From an uncultured Bacteroidales bacterium (GTDB taxonomy: Bacteria; Bacteroidota; Bacteroidia; Bacteroidales; Bacteroidaceae), in the NCBI GenBank assembly GCA_945833885.1, contig CAMAFY010000018.1:1-50614 (forward strand): a stretch of 50,614 nt of DNA, given 5' to 3'. The notes under the pieces are model-generated. The model was given only the letters and a program-made list of their open reading frames with translations. It was not told the origin of the DNA and searched no databases. Made by a program: the position numbers and the translations under genes. Shown here piece after piece: positions 8,820 through 17,991 of this stretch. Positions within the stretch are counted from its first letter, which is position 1. Each line of letters begins with the position of its first letter.

Positions 8820-8929
8820 AACCTCCGCGGTATGCCTTGAAGTCCATCGCGGTTTGCCATAGAGCCCTTTGCATTTTTCCATAGAGCCTATCGCGGCTTG
8901 CGATGAAAACCTCCGCATTTATCGTGGAT
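8820..8929. repeat. 22-nt periodic tandem repeat (five units)
   Basis: Units begin at 8820, 8842, 8864, 8886 and 8908, all exactly 22 bases. Conserved parts are an opening YC near TCGCGG and a closing CATAGA or GATGAA. First and last units both start AACCTCCGC. The tract lies in the 578-base gap between glsA and glsB. Confidence 0.85.
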
Positions 8930-9107
8930 AGTTCCGTATTTTTTTTTGCAAAACTTCCGGTGTCTCAGAACGGGAGTTTCGGAGTCTGCAAAGAATGGGG
9001 TGGGGGAAAGGTCTGGAATGTGTTGGTGAATGCTGTATGTAGGTCGGAGGACGCTGTCGGGAAATCCCGAAAAAAATAGCGTAGACTCCGTAGATTTCTA
9101 ATGATGG

Positions 9108-9195
9108 GCCGATAGTTCTAAATTGAAGAGTCGGCGGCTTTGATTTGAATGTCCGAAGGTTTCAATTTGAAGGGTCGAAGGCTTCTCTCGGAAAT
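9108..9195. repeat. 22-nt periodic tandem repeat (four units)
   Basis: Units begin at 9108, 9130, 9152 and 9174. The core is TCGAAGG/TCGGCGG, then TTTCAATTTGAA or TTTGATTTGAA. This is a second, unrelated repeat within the same glsA-glsB gap. The rest of the gap (8930-9107) shows nothing I can name. Confidence 0.82.
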
Positions 9196-9262
9196 CGTTT
9201 GGGAATGGATGTGTAATCCCTGTGAAAAGATGTGGGGAAGTTCGGGGAATGCCGGGAAACCC

Positions 9263-10084
9263 TTAGAGTTTATAGACGATGTCCCTCACCAGTTGTGCCC
9301 ATTGTGTGGGCGTTTTCTCGCTGGTGAATTGGGTGTATGATATGGGTTTACCGATTTTAATGGTAAAGGTTTTGTGCTGATTCTTGTAGAGTTCATCGAC
9401 AAGATAGAGCATGGCAAGGTTGAATTTCAGTCCCAACCACTTGGTAATGTTTGCCAGATTGTAGAAGAAATCGGAGTTTCTGCCGCCGAAGTGTATGGGA
9501 ACGATGTCGCGTTTCGTCTCGATGCTCTTGGTGATGAAGGTCTTTTTCCAGTCAAGGTCCTGTATTTTTCCGTCAATCTTTCTTGAACAGATCCCAGCGG
9601 GGAACATGATGACGTGGTTGTCGCTGTTGAAGACAGCCTCCACCATGCGCGGAAAGTCGCGGCTTTGGCGTCCCGTTTTGTTGATGCCCACGAAGAGAGG
9701 TGCCAGTCCGGACAGGTTCATGAGCAGGTCGTTGACGAGGTATTTGATGCGTTCGTTGTAGTGGCCTCCCAAGATACTGCCCAGCGCAAGCCCGTCGGGG
9801 CCGCCGAGAGGATGGTTGCTGACGAAGGTAAATCGGCGTCCGTCGCTGTCGTCGGGCAGGTTTTCCAGACCCTCGATTTCGAGTTTGATGTCGAGATATT
9901 CCAGACAATCGTCAATCCATACCACACCCTGTTTCTCGCCTTCCTGCAGAATGAAGCCGTTAAGCCAGTCTTGGTGGACGATACGTTTGAGCCACGATGT
10001 GATGAACTTTGGGACGTAGCGTGAGCGGTCGCCCAATTTTGACTTCAAAATCCGGTCTATATCTATAAGAAAGGGTTGTGCCAT
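9263..10084 (-). CDS. glsA: GlsA-like O-acyltransferase (PlsC superfamily)
   Basis: The protein has 273 residues, starting MAQPFLIDIDRILKSK. It carries the acyltransferase block I motif as VSNHPLGGPDG; the His-Asp spacing is HX5D rather than the HX4D of classical PlsC, a form I associate with this Bacteroidetes branch. A later FPAGICSRK corresponds to the substrate-binding block. In Bacteroides the pair GlsB/GlsA makes glycine lipids: GlsB forms the N-acyl glycine and GlsA adds the second fatty acid to the hydroxyl. The gene has its own candidate promoter at 10121-10128 and is followed by glsB after 578 bases. Confidence 0.83.
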   Translation of the reverse strand: MAQPFLIDIDRILKSKLGDRSRYVPKFITSWLKRIVHQDWLNGFILQEGEKQGVVWIDDCLEYLDIKLEIEGLENLPDDSDGRRFTFVSNHPLGGPDGLALGSILGGHYNERIKYLVNDLLMNLSGLAPLFVGINKTGRQSRDFPRMVEAVFNSDNHVIMFPAGICSRKIDGKIQDLDWKKTFITKSIETKRDIVPIHFGGRNSDFFYNLANITKWLGLKFNLAMLYLVDELYKNQHKTFTIKIGKPISYTQFTSEKTPTQWAQLVRDIVYKL

Positions 10085-10120
10085 GCGTATAAGAATGGTG
10101 AATTTTGTCTAATTTCGGGG

Positions 10121-10128
10121 CAAAAGTA
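10121..10128 (-). promoter_or_regulatory. Candidate -7 element for glsA
   Basis: The minus strand reads TACTTTTG, matching TAnnTTTG, 37 bases upstream of the glsA ATG. Confidence 0.5.
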
Positions 10129-10171
10129 GTACTTTTTTCCAAAAACCACCCGTTAACATTCCTATTTTTTG

Positions 10172-10179
10172 TACTTTTG
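10172..10179 (+). promoter_or_regulatory. Candidate -7 element for the AraC-type membrane regulator
   Basis: The plus strand reads TACTTTTG, the same octamer as the divergent glsA element 50 bases away. It is 93 bases upstream of the regulator start. The two promoters form a divergent pair. Confidence 0.5.
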
Positions 10180-10271
10180 CTTCGAAATATGTCCAAATTG
10201 TTGCACAGCCTTTATGGATGTGAAGATTTGGGCAATCCTTTGAAGTTTTCCAAGCATCAGCAATCCAATCC

Positions 10272-11432
10272 ATGTATACCTATCTTTTATTGTCGACGGA
10301 ACTGGTGGCGGTCACCCATCTTTCCATGGCGATAGTGCTGTTCATTTATGCCAGCCGCAGCGTGGCGTTCAAGGCCCAGGCGTGGGTTTTGATGCTCATT
10401 TCCCTGATATACACCTTCGCATTGTCGTTCCTCGTCTTTTCGAAGTCCATCCCCGATGCGGACATCCTCAATCCCTTCCTCCTCATTTTCCTGCTCGTCA
10501 CCAGTTTCCTTCTCAGCATCAACCCCCTGGGAATGCTGATGCCGGGCTACCTTCAGTTGGGAAGAATGGTGCGATATGCCTCGCCTGCCATAGCGATTGT
10601 GGCACTTTACGTGCTCGGACTCCTTGCCGGGAGCAACGTTGTGCGGATAAACGGGTGGGCGGACATTGCTGATCATTTCCTGACCACCGATGTCCTGCTG
10701 CGCATCTTCGCACTTCTGCTGAGTTTCGCCTACATTTTCAACATCATTTTCGTGCCGCATCTGCGTCTTCGTCGGCGCACGTTGCCGAAGAATGTCGTGT
10801 CGTATGCCATGTTGCTCGGCATTGTCCAACTCATTTTCGTCATCTGCACGATCCGTTTCTCCGAGCCTCTCCTCATCGTCTACGAGGTTTTGTTCGCCGC
10901 GGTCAGCATGATGCTCTGCGGATGTATCATCAATCCCCTCATGCAGTCACAGCCTTACCCCGAGATCAAGCCGGTGGAGGTGGCGCCGACCGTGGAGGAA
11001 ATCAGCGTGGCTGAGGAGGAAGACTTCAACGAGGCCAATCTTCGCCGCTTCGAACGTGTGGAATATGTGATGCAACATGAGAAACCCTACGTGTCGTCCG
11101 ACTTTAATCGTGAGCGGTTGTGCCGATATGCCGGTTTCAATCGTCACATCCTTTTGCAGACACTTCGCAGCCAGGGCTACAACGATGTCCACGACTACAT
11201 CTCGCGATACCGCGTCACGGAACTGCGGAGGATGATAGAATCGGGTGAGATCAACGACCCCCGGCAACTGGAACGTGTGGGCTTCAAGACGATAAAGACG
11301 GCAGTCCTCGCCTTCGAACGCTATGAACACGTCTCCCTTTTGCAGTTTATCGAGGAGACCGTGCGGAGACATCGTGCCGAAAAGGGCGTGCCAGATGTGG
11401 AGGAACCGCACGAAGAGACGCTAGAAGATTAA
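10272..11432 (+). CDS. Membrane protein with cytoplasmic AraC-type DNA-binding domain
   Basis: The protein has 386 residues. The first 220 or so form six or seven hydrophobic helices (for example LLIFLLVTSFLLSINPLG, ISPAIAIVALYVLGLLAG-like, AMLLGIVQLIFVICTI). An acidic linker (VEEISVAEEEDFNEAN) leads to a helix-turn-helix region (about 270-360: SDFNRERLCRYAGFNRH, VTELRRMIESGEI) resembling the AraC fold. The layout suggests a regulator that senses something in or across the inner membrane. It is divergent from glsA, so control of envelope lipid genes is possible, but that is inference. Confidence 0.7.
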   Translation: MYTYLLLSTELVAVTHLSMAIVLFIYASRSVAFKAQAWVLMLISLIYTFALSFLVFSKSIPDADILNPFLLIFLLVTSFLLSINPLGMLMPGYLQLGRMVRYASPAIAIVALYVLGLLAGSNVVRINGWADIADHFLTTDVLLRIFALLLSFAYIFNIIFVPHLRLRRRTLPKNVVSYAMLLGIVQLIFVICTIRFSEPLLIVYEVLFAAVSMMLCGCIINPLMQSQPYPEIKPVEVAPTVEEISVAEEEDFNEANLRRFERVEYVMQHEKPYVSSDFNRERLCRYAGFNRHILLQTLRSQGYNDVHDYISRYRVTELRRMIESGEINDPRQLERVGFKTIKTAVLAFERYEHVSLLQFIEETVRRHRAEKGVPDVEEPHEETLED

Positions 11433-11460
11433 ACCTTCCGGAGGATTTCCTCCAAACCTT

Positions 11461-11610
11461 TCGCCGCAAACCTTTGCGAATCGTCAAGCCATCCCTCCGG
11501 TTTTCGCCGCAAACCTTTGCGAATCGTCAAGCCAATCCCTATGGTTTTTGCCGCAAACCTTTGCGAACCGTCAAGCCAATCCCTCCGGTTTTCGCCGCAA
11601 ACCTTTGCGC
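11461..11610. repeat. 43-44-nt tandem repeat (three and a half units)
   Basis: Units start at 11461, 11504, 11548 and 11592 (last one partial). Each reads YGCCGCAAACCTTTGCGAA, then a YCGTCAAGCCAATCCC block and GGTTT. The repeat follows the stop of the AraC-type gene. Confidence 0.92.
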
Positions 11611-11677
11611 TTGAAAACGTAAAATCCAGCCATAAATGGATCGGATTCCCGAAATTCATCCCCATATCTATTATATT

Positions 11678-11831
11678 ATAAGGAGGTGTTTCTTATATAA
11701 TAAGGAGATGATTCCGGTAAATCGATGAGGGCCTTCCGATAGCATAAGGAGGAAAATCCCGGAAAACAGAGAGAAGATTTCGGGAAAACTGAAAATCGGA
11801 ATTGTAGAAAAACTGGGCAAAACGGGGCGCA
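11678..11831. repeat. 22-nt periodic tandem repeat (seven units)
   Basis: Units begin at 11678, 11700, 11722, 11744, 11766, 11788 and 11810, all spaced exactly 22. ATAAGGAGG/ATAAGGAGA opens three of them, and most end GGTAAA, GGGAAA or similar. The tract sits immediately upstream of the GH20 gene, so it lies in or next to its promoter and leader. Confidence 0.82.
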
Positions 11832-11910
11832 TTGATGGGGAAAGTCCCCCTTTTTCCGCCGGATTTTTTTGCCTGAACCATACAGCATAACCATACCTTT
11901 CAATAATATT

Positions 11911-13926
11911 ATGAAACGAATTATCCGAAAAGGCGCGAGCCTGCTCTTCCTTGCAGCGGCATTGTTAGGCTTCGCCTTCAGCACTCCGCTTCATGCAGAA
12001 AACGAAAAACCATTTGTAGTGCCGGAACTTACGCAGTGGAATGGCGCGGATGGCCAGACTGTCCTCTCGCATCGCATCGTCGTAAAAGGGAGAAAGTCGG
12101 TTGTAAAACCCATAGCCGACGCGCTGGCATCTGACTATAAGGCGCTGACAGGCAAACCTTTGACGCTGGTTTCCAAGGCCGCCCATGGTGATATCGTCCT
12201 GCAACTCAAGGCCGACAACGGACTTGGCGACGAAGGATACCGCCTCGAGGTGGGTGACCGCATCGTGATTTCCGCCGCCACATCCCGTGGCCTTTATTGG
12301 GGCACCCGCACTCTTCTGCAACTTTCCCAGCAGTACGGCGACAATATGCCGCGCGGAACGGCGGTGGATGTGCCACAATACGCCATGAGAGGCTTCATGA
12401 TTGACGTCGGACGCAAGTATTTCCCCATGGATTATCTTGAGAATCTGGTGAAGATCATGGCATATTACAAGATGAACACCCTGCAAGTTCACCTCAACGA
12501 CAATGGTTTCCGCCAGTATTTCGGCGACGACTGGGACAAAACGCCGGCAGCCTTCCGCCTGGAGTGCGACACTTACCCCGGACTTACCGCCAAAGACGGC
12601 TCATACACCAAACAGGAGTTTGTCAATCTTCAAATCCTTGGCGAGAAATATGGCGTGGAAATCATCCCGGAGATAGATGTTCCCGCCCATTCCTTGGCAT
12701 TTACGCACTACAAACCTGAACTTGGTTCCAAAGAATACGGCATGGACCATCTCGACCTCGGCAATCCACAGACCATTCCCTTCGTGGAAGGCCTGTTGAA
12801 GGAGTACATCGAGGGGGAGAATCCCGTATTCCGTGGCAAGCGTGTCCATGTCGGCACCGACGAATACAGCAATGCCAAGAAGGAAGTGGTGGAACAGTTC
12901 CGTCATTTCACCGACCATCTGATACGTTATGTGGAGGGCTTCGGCAAACAAGCCATGGTTTGGGGCGCATTGACCCATGCTAATGGCGAGACTCCCGTGA
13001 AGTCGGAGAACGTTATTATGAACTGTTGGTACAATGGTTACGCAGATCCCGCCGAAATGAAGCGCCAAGGCTATCAGTTGGTCAGCATTCCTGACGGATT
13101 TGTCTACATTGTTCCTGCCGCAGGTTACTATTATGACTATCTGAACTGCGAATATCTCTACAATTCTTGGACGCCTGCCGTCATCGGAAACCAAACCTTC
13201 GAGGAGGGCGATCCCGCCATTCTCGGCGGAATGTTCGCCGTCTGGAACGACCATGCCGGCAATGGCATCTCCGTAAAGGACGTGCATCACCGCGTTTTCC
13301 CCGCCATGCAGACCCTCGCCACCAAATGTTGGACGGCTGGAAAGACGTCCGTTCCCTATACCGTCTTTGACGAACGCCGCAAGAACCTCGCCGAAGCCCC
13401 CGGAGTGAACGAACTCGGACGCCTTGAAACACCCGTGGAACAGGCCGAGGTGATGCCCGGAACCGAAGGCATGGTTGAGGAGGTTGGCTACGATTACACC
13501 GTCTCCTTCACCGTCGATGCCAAGGCGGAGGCCAAAGGAACCGTGCTCTTCGAGTCGAAGAATGCCGTCTTCTACCTCAGCGACCCCCGCGAAGGCAAAC
13601 TCGGATTTGCCCGCGACGGCTACCTCAACACCTTCAATTACCGCCTCACCGAGGGGCAGAAAGTGACGCTGACCATTGAGGGCGACAACCGTTCGACCCG
13701 ACTTCTGGTGGACGGAAAGTTGCGCGAGGAACTCAAACCCCGCACGCTTTACGTCGTCAACGACCGCCAAAAGGCCGATTATGTCTATGGAAATCCCCAC
13801 GATGCACGGCCAGAGGTGTACGTTGAGGGGGCAAAGATGTATTATCAGTCCACACTTGTCTTCCCGCTTCGCAAAGCCGGCAACTTCAAGAGCCGCATCA
13901 CCGACCTCAGTGTCCGCCATCGTTGA
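11911..13926 (+). CDS. Secreted GH20 beta-N-acetylhexosaminidase
   Basis: With the ATG at 11911 the protein has 671 residues. A signal peptide ends near LHAENE. A GH20b-type N-terminal domain (about 30-145) precedes the TIM-barrel: GFMIDVGRKYFPMDYL, TLQVHLNDNGFR, IIPEIDVPAHS, and HVGTDEYSN with the catalytic Asp317-Glu318 pair. A C-terminal beta-sandwich (about 520-665) is lectin- or LamG-like. The expected role is release of terminal GlcNAc or GalNAc from glycans in the periplasm or at the surface. It stands alone between repeat tracts and ends at a strong terminator. Confidence 0.88.
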   Translation: MKRIIRKGASLLFLAAALLGFAFSTPLHAENEKPFVVPELTQWNGADGQTVLSHRIVVKGRKSVVKPIADALASDYKALTGKPLTLVSKAAHGDIVLQLKADNGLGDEGYRLEVGDRIVISAATSRGLYWGTRTLLQLSQQYGDNMPRGTAVDVPQYAMRGFMIDVGRKYFPMDYLENLVKIMAYYKMNTLQVHLNDNGFRQYFGDDWDKTPAAFRLECDTYPGLTAKDGSYTKQEFVNLQILGEKYGVEIIPEIDVPAHSLAFTHYKPELGSKEYGMDHLDLGNPQTIPFVEGLLKEYIEGENPVFRGKRVHVGTDEYSNAKKEVVEQFRHFTDHLIRYVEGFGKQAMVWGALTHANGETPVKSENVIMNCWYNGYADPAEMKRQGYQLVSIPDGFVYIVPAAGYYYDYLNCEYLYNSWTPAVIGNQTFEEGDPAILGGMFAVWNDHAGNGISVKDVHHRVFPAMQTLATKCWTAGKTSVPYTVFDERRKNLAEAPGVNELGRLETPVEQAEVMPGTEGMVEEVGYDYTVSFTVDAKAEAKGTVLFESKNAVFYLSDPREGKLGFARDGYLNTFNYRLTEGQKVTLTIEGDNRSTRLLVDGKLREELKPRTLYVVNDRQKADYVYGNPHDARPEVYVEGAKMYYQSTLVFPLRKAGNFKSRITDLSVRHR

Positions 13927-13955
13927 GGCGCGTTAGCCCATCATTTTTCCCTATT

Positions 13956-13991
13956 CGCCGCACCTGTCCGTCCCGATGGACGGGTGCGGCG
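13956..13991 (+). terminator. Rho-independent terminator of the GH20 gene
   Basis: CGCCGCACC-TGTCC pairs with GGACG-GGTGCGGCG in a GC-rich hairpin, followed by TTTGTTTTTT. It lies 30 bases after the stop codon. Confidence 0.88.
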
Positions 13992-14085
13992 TTTGTTTTT
14001 TCTGCCGCTGCGACGGCAAAGGCAGGGAAAGTCTTGTGGAAAGCGTGGGGAAAGCACCATGGGGAATAGGGTGGCTGGCAATCTT

Positions 14086-14414
14086 TTATAGGACTTCCTA
14101 AGTGATTTATAGGGCTTTCTATGATGTTTTATAGGCTTTTCTATGCGGTTTTATAGGACTTTCTATGTGATTTATAGGATTTTCTAAGTGATTTATAGGC
14201 TTTTCTATGCGGTTTTATAGGACTTTTTATGTGATTTTATTGGACTTTCTATGATGTTTCATTGGACTTTCTATGATGTTTCATTGGACTTTCTATGATG
14301 TTTCATTGAACTTTCTATGATGTTTCATTGGACTTTCTATACAATCACCCGAAATCCTTTTAAAAAGCATTTGTCGTGGTCTTGTAAAGCATCCGCAAAG
14401 CCTCTATAAAACAC
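14086..14414. repeat. 22-nt periodic tandem repeat (about fifteen units)
   Basis: Unit starts are 14086, 14108, 14130, 14152, 14174 (21 bases long), 14195, 14217, 14239, 14261, 14283, 14305, 14327, 14349, 14371 and 14393. Early units read TATAGGACTTTCTATGTG-like; the central ones are near-identical copies of ATTGGACTTTCTATGATG plus four bases. The last three change to CCTTTTAAAAAGCAT-type units without breaking the 22-base step. This is the longest tract in the window and lies between the GH20 terminator and the lpxD promoter. Confidence 0.95.
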
Positions 14415-14653
14415 TTGAACCACCGTTGCGGCAAATCCGGCAGTTTACGCGGTCGATTAACAAGAAATATACAAACATTCCATGCTTTTCAGGCACCCGG
14501 AACGGAAAAGTCCAGCACGTTTTCCAACCGTTTTCGCGCGAAAACCGGTATAGTTTCGGCACCTCTGCCTATCTCTTGAAGAGCAAAAAGAGGGAAACTG
14601 CGGATTATTATTGGAGTTTTTTGGAAAAACATCAATTTTTTTTCGCCGTTTTC

Positions 14654-14685
14654 TTGCCGTTTTCATTCCATTTGTATTATCTTTG
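14654..14685 (+). promoter_or_regulatory. Candidate promoter of lpxD
   Basis: TTG (14654-14656), a 21-base spacer and TATCTTTG (14678-14685) fit the Bacteroidetes -33/-7 pattern. The leader to the ATG at 14882 would be close to 190 bases. Confidence 0.55.
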
Positions 14686-14881
14686 CAGCAAAATAGGCGC
14701 GTGAATGCAGCACGGAAAACCCGAAACGGGTTGAGGCCGATTACGATGCCTTCTTTTATAAATATTGTATACAGGAACGGGAACGCCCGTCATATCAGCG
14801 AAAAATAACCACCAAACACAACCGTCCCTTCCGCATTTCCGCCATAAGGACTGCGGACGGAGAGGACAGGAAAGAAAGTCT

Positions 14882-15931
14882 ATGGAATTTACTGCCCAAC
14901 AAATTGCTGCCTATCTTGGGGGTACCGTCGAAGGCGATGCCAATGCCAGCGTCAAGACGTTTGCGAAGATTGAGGAAGGACAGCCCGGTGCCATCTCCTT
15001 CCTTGCCAACCCTAAGTATGCCCATTATCTCTATACCACGCAGTCGAGCATCGTACTTGTCAATGCCGATTTTGTGGCCGAACAGCCCGTTTCCGCCACA
15101 CTTGTGCGCGTGGAGAACGCCTATGAGGCGGTGGCACGTCTGCTCACGCTCTACGAAAGCATGACGCAACGCCGCAAAGGCATCCATCCTTTGGCATTCG
15201 TCAGTCCGACCGCTAAGGTTGCGGACGACGCTTATGTTGGTCCGTTTGCCGTCATCGGCGATAACGTGACCATTGGAGAACGCACCCAAATCTACGCCAA
15301 TACGACCATCGAAGAGGGCGCCAGCGTGGGTGACGATTGCAAACTTTATCCCCACGTCAGCGTCTATCACGGTTGCCGGATTGGGAATGGTGTCATCCTC
15401 CACAGCGGGGTTGTCATCGGTGCCGACGGCTTTGGCTTCGCACCTTCCGCCGAAGGTTATGAGAAAATACCGCAGATTGGCATCGTCACCATTGAGGATA
15501 ACGTCGAAATCGGCGCGAATGCCTGCGTCGACCGCTCCACAATGGGAAGCACTCACGTGCGCCGTGGCGTGAAACTTGACAATCTTGTACAGGTGGCCCA
15601 CAACTGTGAGGTGGGTGAACATACGGTGATGTCGGCGCAGACAGGCATTGCCGGCAGCACGAAGATCGGCGAATGGTGTATGTTTGGCGGACAAGTGGGT
15701 GTCGCAGGTCACATCTCTGTGGCGCCACGTACGCATGCTGGAGCGCAATCTGGCATTGTCAGCCAGAAAAAGCCCGGAGCAACCATCATGGGATCGCCCG
15801 CCATGGACTTCCGTCAGTGGCAGAAATCTTCGATTCTTGTCAAGCGTTTGCCCGACATGGCCGAGGAAATGAAGCGCATGCAGCAGGAAATCGCCGACCT
15901 TAAAGCCCGTCTCGAAGCCCTCACAAAGTAG
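14882..15931 (+). CDS. lpxD: UDP-3-O-acylglucosamine N-acyltransferase
   Basis: With the ATG at 14882 the protein has 349 residues, the usual LpxD size. The N-terminal uridine-binding domain begins [19 protein letters not shown] left-handed parallel beta-helix of hexapeptide repeats follows, with the catalytic-His region [14 protein letters not shown]. The C-terminal helix is coiled-coil-like ([19 protein letters not shown]). The enzyme adds the second 3-hydroxyacyl chain in lipid A synthesis in the cytoplasm. In Bacteroidetes, lpxD usually sits directly before lpxC-fabZ and lpxA; here 493 bases with a repeat tract follow it. Confidence 0.93.
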   Translation: MEFTAQQIAAYLGGTVEGDANASVKTFAKIEEGQPGAISFLANPKYAHYLYTTQSSIVLVNADFVAEQPVSATLVRVENAYEAVARLLTLYESMTQRRKGIHPLAFVSPTAKVADDAYVGPFAVIGDNVTIGERTQIYANTTIEEGASVGDDCKLYPHVSVYHGCRIGNGVILHSGVVIGADGFGFAPSAEGYEKIPQIGIVTIEDNVEIGANACVDRSTMGSTHVRRGVKLDNLVQVAHNCEVGEHTVMSAQTGIAGSTKIGEWCMFGGQVGVAGHISVAPRTHAGAQSGIVSQKKPGATIMGSPAMDFRQWQKSSILVKRLPDMAEEMKRMQQEIADLKARLEALTK

Positions 15932-16019
15932 GAGTCTTCCCCTCTCCGCGCAGGGCTACCTCCCTCGAAATGCAGCCTTGCGCCCTGCATCAGACAGGTT
16001 CAACATACATGTAGGTCAG

Positions 16020-16195
16020 CACCTTGCCATAGATAATTCGGAAAGTCCTTTTTCGTAGATTGGCACCTTGCCATAGATAATTCGGAAATCCTTTTTTTCG
16101 TAGATTGGCACCTTGCCATAGATAATTCGGAAAGTCCTTTTTCGTAGTTCGGCACCTTGCCATAGATAATTCGGAAAACTTTTTCCGTAGGATGG
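16020..16195. repeat. 43-45-nt tandem repeat inside the lpx cluster (four units)
   Basis: Units start at 16020, 16064, 16109 and 16153, each beginning CACCTTGCCATAGATAATTC and ending CGTAGATTGG or a close variant. The unit splits into two 22-base halves that both end in ATTSGG. The repeat lies between lpxD and lpxC. The remainder of the gap (16196-16424) shows no gene. Confidence 0.93.
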
Positions 16196-16424
16196 CATTC
16201 CGCAATGGATAAACGGAGGAATCCCTTTCGAAAGTCCGTAAAATCGCCTGATATTTTTGGAGGAGGCTTTTCCGAATCCCGGAATCTCCTTTTAGGGATT
16301 CTGGACATCATCCATCGACAGGCGGAAGCATATCCTCTGTAAAACCGCAAAATCGTTTAGAAAAAGATCAGGATTGACCTGAAAATATCAAAATAATTCC
16401 CTCAAAACCTTCAAGAAAACCAAC

Positions 16425-17402
16425 GTGCAACATACACTTCTTGCCCCATTCTCGTTGAGCAGCAAGGGTCTGCATACCGGACTCGACCTGACAGTCACCT
16501 TCCTTGCTGCCCCCGTAGGCCATGGTCTTCAGGTGCAGCGTGTCGACCTTCCCGGCGAACCAGTCGTACCTGCGTTGGCAGATCGTGTGGTCGATACCTC
16601 GCGAGGTACCGTCATCGCTGATGGCGACATCCGCATTTCCACCATCGAACATGCCATGGCCGCCCTCCTTGCCTGCGGTGTCGACAACTGTTTGATACAG
16701 GTCGACGGTCCGGAATTTCCCATCCTCGACGGCAGCAGCCGCTATTATGTGCAGGAAATCCTCCGCGTAGGACTGCTCGAACAGGACGCTCCCCGCAACT
16801 ATCTCACCGTTACCGAACCCTTGGAGTACCGCGATGAGAAGACAGGTTCGTGGCTTCGCATCCTCCCGGCATCGCAACCCGACACCAAACGTTGCGATGA
16901 TGACCAGCGGAAGTTCAGCGCTCCGCAGCCCATCGCCTTTGCTTCGCCGGCAGGACTCAGCATCGACAGCACCATTTATTTTGAAGGATCGGAACTGATT
17001 ACCACACAACGGGCGCAGTTGTCGGACCTTTCGTGCTTCGCCACCGACTTCGCCGCTGCCCGAACCTTCGTGTTTGTGCGCGAGATAGCGCCACTTCTGC
17101 AAATGGGACTCATACGTGGTGGCGATTTGAGCAACGCTCTCGTCATCTATGACCGCCCGATGGCACAGGACGACCTCGACAAACTGGCCGACGCCCTCGG
17201 CGCTCCCCATCGCGATGCCTCGCATCTGGGCTTCCTGCAACTGCGGCCCTTGCAGTGGGAGAACGAGCCAGCGCGCCACAAAGTGCTCGACCTCTTGGGT
17301 GACCTTGCCCTTGTCGGACGCCCCATACGCGGACATGTGGAGGCCTATAAGCCTGGACATACCGTCAACAACCGCTTTGCAAGACAACTCCTGAAACTGT
17401 AG
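16425..17402 (+). CDS. lpxC: UDP-3-O-acyl-GlcNAc deacetylase, stand-alone (no FabZ domain)
   Basis: The start is a GTG codon at 16425; the product has 325 residues. The LpxC fold is complete: STIEHAMAALLACGVDN with zinc ligand His76, RTFVFVREI and the GLIRGGDLSNALV loop, HKVLDLLGDL with zinc ligands His285 and Asp289, and YKPGHTVNNRFARQL with the catalytic His312. It catalyses the committed step of lipid A synthesis. In most Bacteroidetes this protein continues into a FabZ dehydratase domain (total about 460 residues). Here it stops right after the LpxC domain, and I can find no FabZ residue pattern downstream in any frame. Confidence 0.92.
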   Translation: MQHTLLAPFSLSSKGLHTGLDLTVTFLAAPVGHGLQVQRVDLPGEPVVPALADRVVDTSRGTVIADGDIRISTIEHAMAALLACGVDNCLIQVDGPEFPILDGSSRYYVQEILRVGLLEQDAPRNYLTVTEPLEYRDEKTGSWLRILPASQPDTKRCDDDQRKFSAPQPIAFASPAGLSIDSTIYFEGSELITTQRAQLSDLSCFATDFAAARTFVFVREIAPLLQMGLIRGGDLSNALVIYDRPMAQDDLDKLADALGAPHRDASHLGFLQLRPLQWENEPARHKVLDLLGDLALVGRPIRGHVEAYKPGHTVNNRFARQLLKL

Positions 17403-17463
17403 TTCCAGGGTGAAAAGGGCAGGACTTTGGTGTGATTTTTCCAACGTTGTTCCCCAATAGCCC

Positions 17464-17492
17464 TTTGTTTTCCCGTTTTTTTCCTACATTTG
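17464..17492 (+). promoter_or_regulatory. Candidate promoter between lpxC and lpxA
   Basis: TTTG (17464-17467), a 17-base spacer and TACATTTG (17485-17492) resemble the Bacteroidetes promoter, with a slightly short spacer. It would let lpxA be transcribed independently, with a leader of about 490 bases. Sequence from about 17545 to 17700 shows weak 22-base periodicity but no credible gene. Confidence 0.4.
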
Positions 17493-17731
17493 CAGCGCGT
17501 TTCATCCGCACAGGCATAGGGACCGTGCGCCACTTCGGCGCTCCATTTCCGGAGGTTCGCCGCTTCCTTGCGGCCAACGCCCTCCAGCAACCTTTGCATT
17601 TTGCGCGGAAAGCCTCGCGAAAACGTGGGAAAGGTATGGCGGAAATCACCTCAAAAGTACGGTTGTCCCATACGGTTTTCCATTAAAGGTGGCAAGGCGC
17701 AACCCACAGAATCACATGGAAACAACAAGGT

Positions 17732-17956
17732 TGTAAGTAAGTGTACAACGTCGGTTTATACTAAAAACGCCGTTATTTCCGGTCGGTTTTGTCGATGTAG
17801 CGAAAGAGCATAGCGCGCTATGAGGCCGAACATGGCGTACTCTGATACCGAATGACAAAATGAAAGGCACCGGATATGGCGAGTTTGGGGTATAGGGTAC
17901 CGTTAAAAATTACTGATAATCATAGATGTCATATAAATATTGTCCGCTTACTTAAA
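17732..17956. mobile_element. MITE-like foldback element
   Basis: The ends are an imperfect inverted repeat: TGTAAGTAAGTGTACAA at 17732-17748 and the complement of TTGTCCGCTTACTTAAA at 17940-17956, sharing TAAGTAAG and ACAA. Inside, 17769-17793 (CGCCGTTATTTCCGGT, TTTTGTC) pairs roughly with 17853-17882. A perfect 14-base palindrome, CATAGCGCGCTATG, sits at 17809-17822. There is no transposase frame and no clear target-site duplication. It could be a non-autonomous element or the relic of an insertion sequence. It lies between lpxC and lpxA, just upstream of lpxA. Confidence 0.5.
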
Positions 17957-17991
17957 GAGATAGAACCCACCTAAAAATATAAAAACAGTAT

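Noticed and set aside
9149..9340. Small plus-strand frame of 63 codons with Cys pairs (zinc-ribbon-like appearance)
   Set aside because: It begins in the 22-nt repeat and overlaps the 3' end of glsA in antisense; the Cys spacing is likely chance.
15990..16350. Minus-strand frames with repeated YGKVP/YLWQG peptides between lpxD and lpxC
   Set aside because: The peptide repeats are translations of the 44-nt DNA repeat. The unit is not a multiple of three, so the same motif appears in successive frames.
17403..17700. FabZ remnant after lpxC
   Set aside because: All three forward frames were read for FabZ motifs such as the catalytic HxxxPxxPG region; none was seen.
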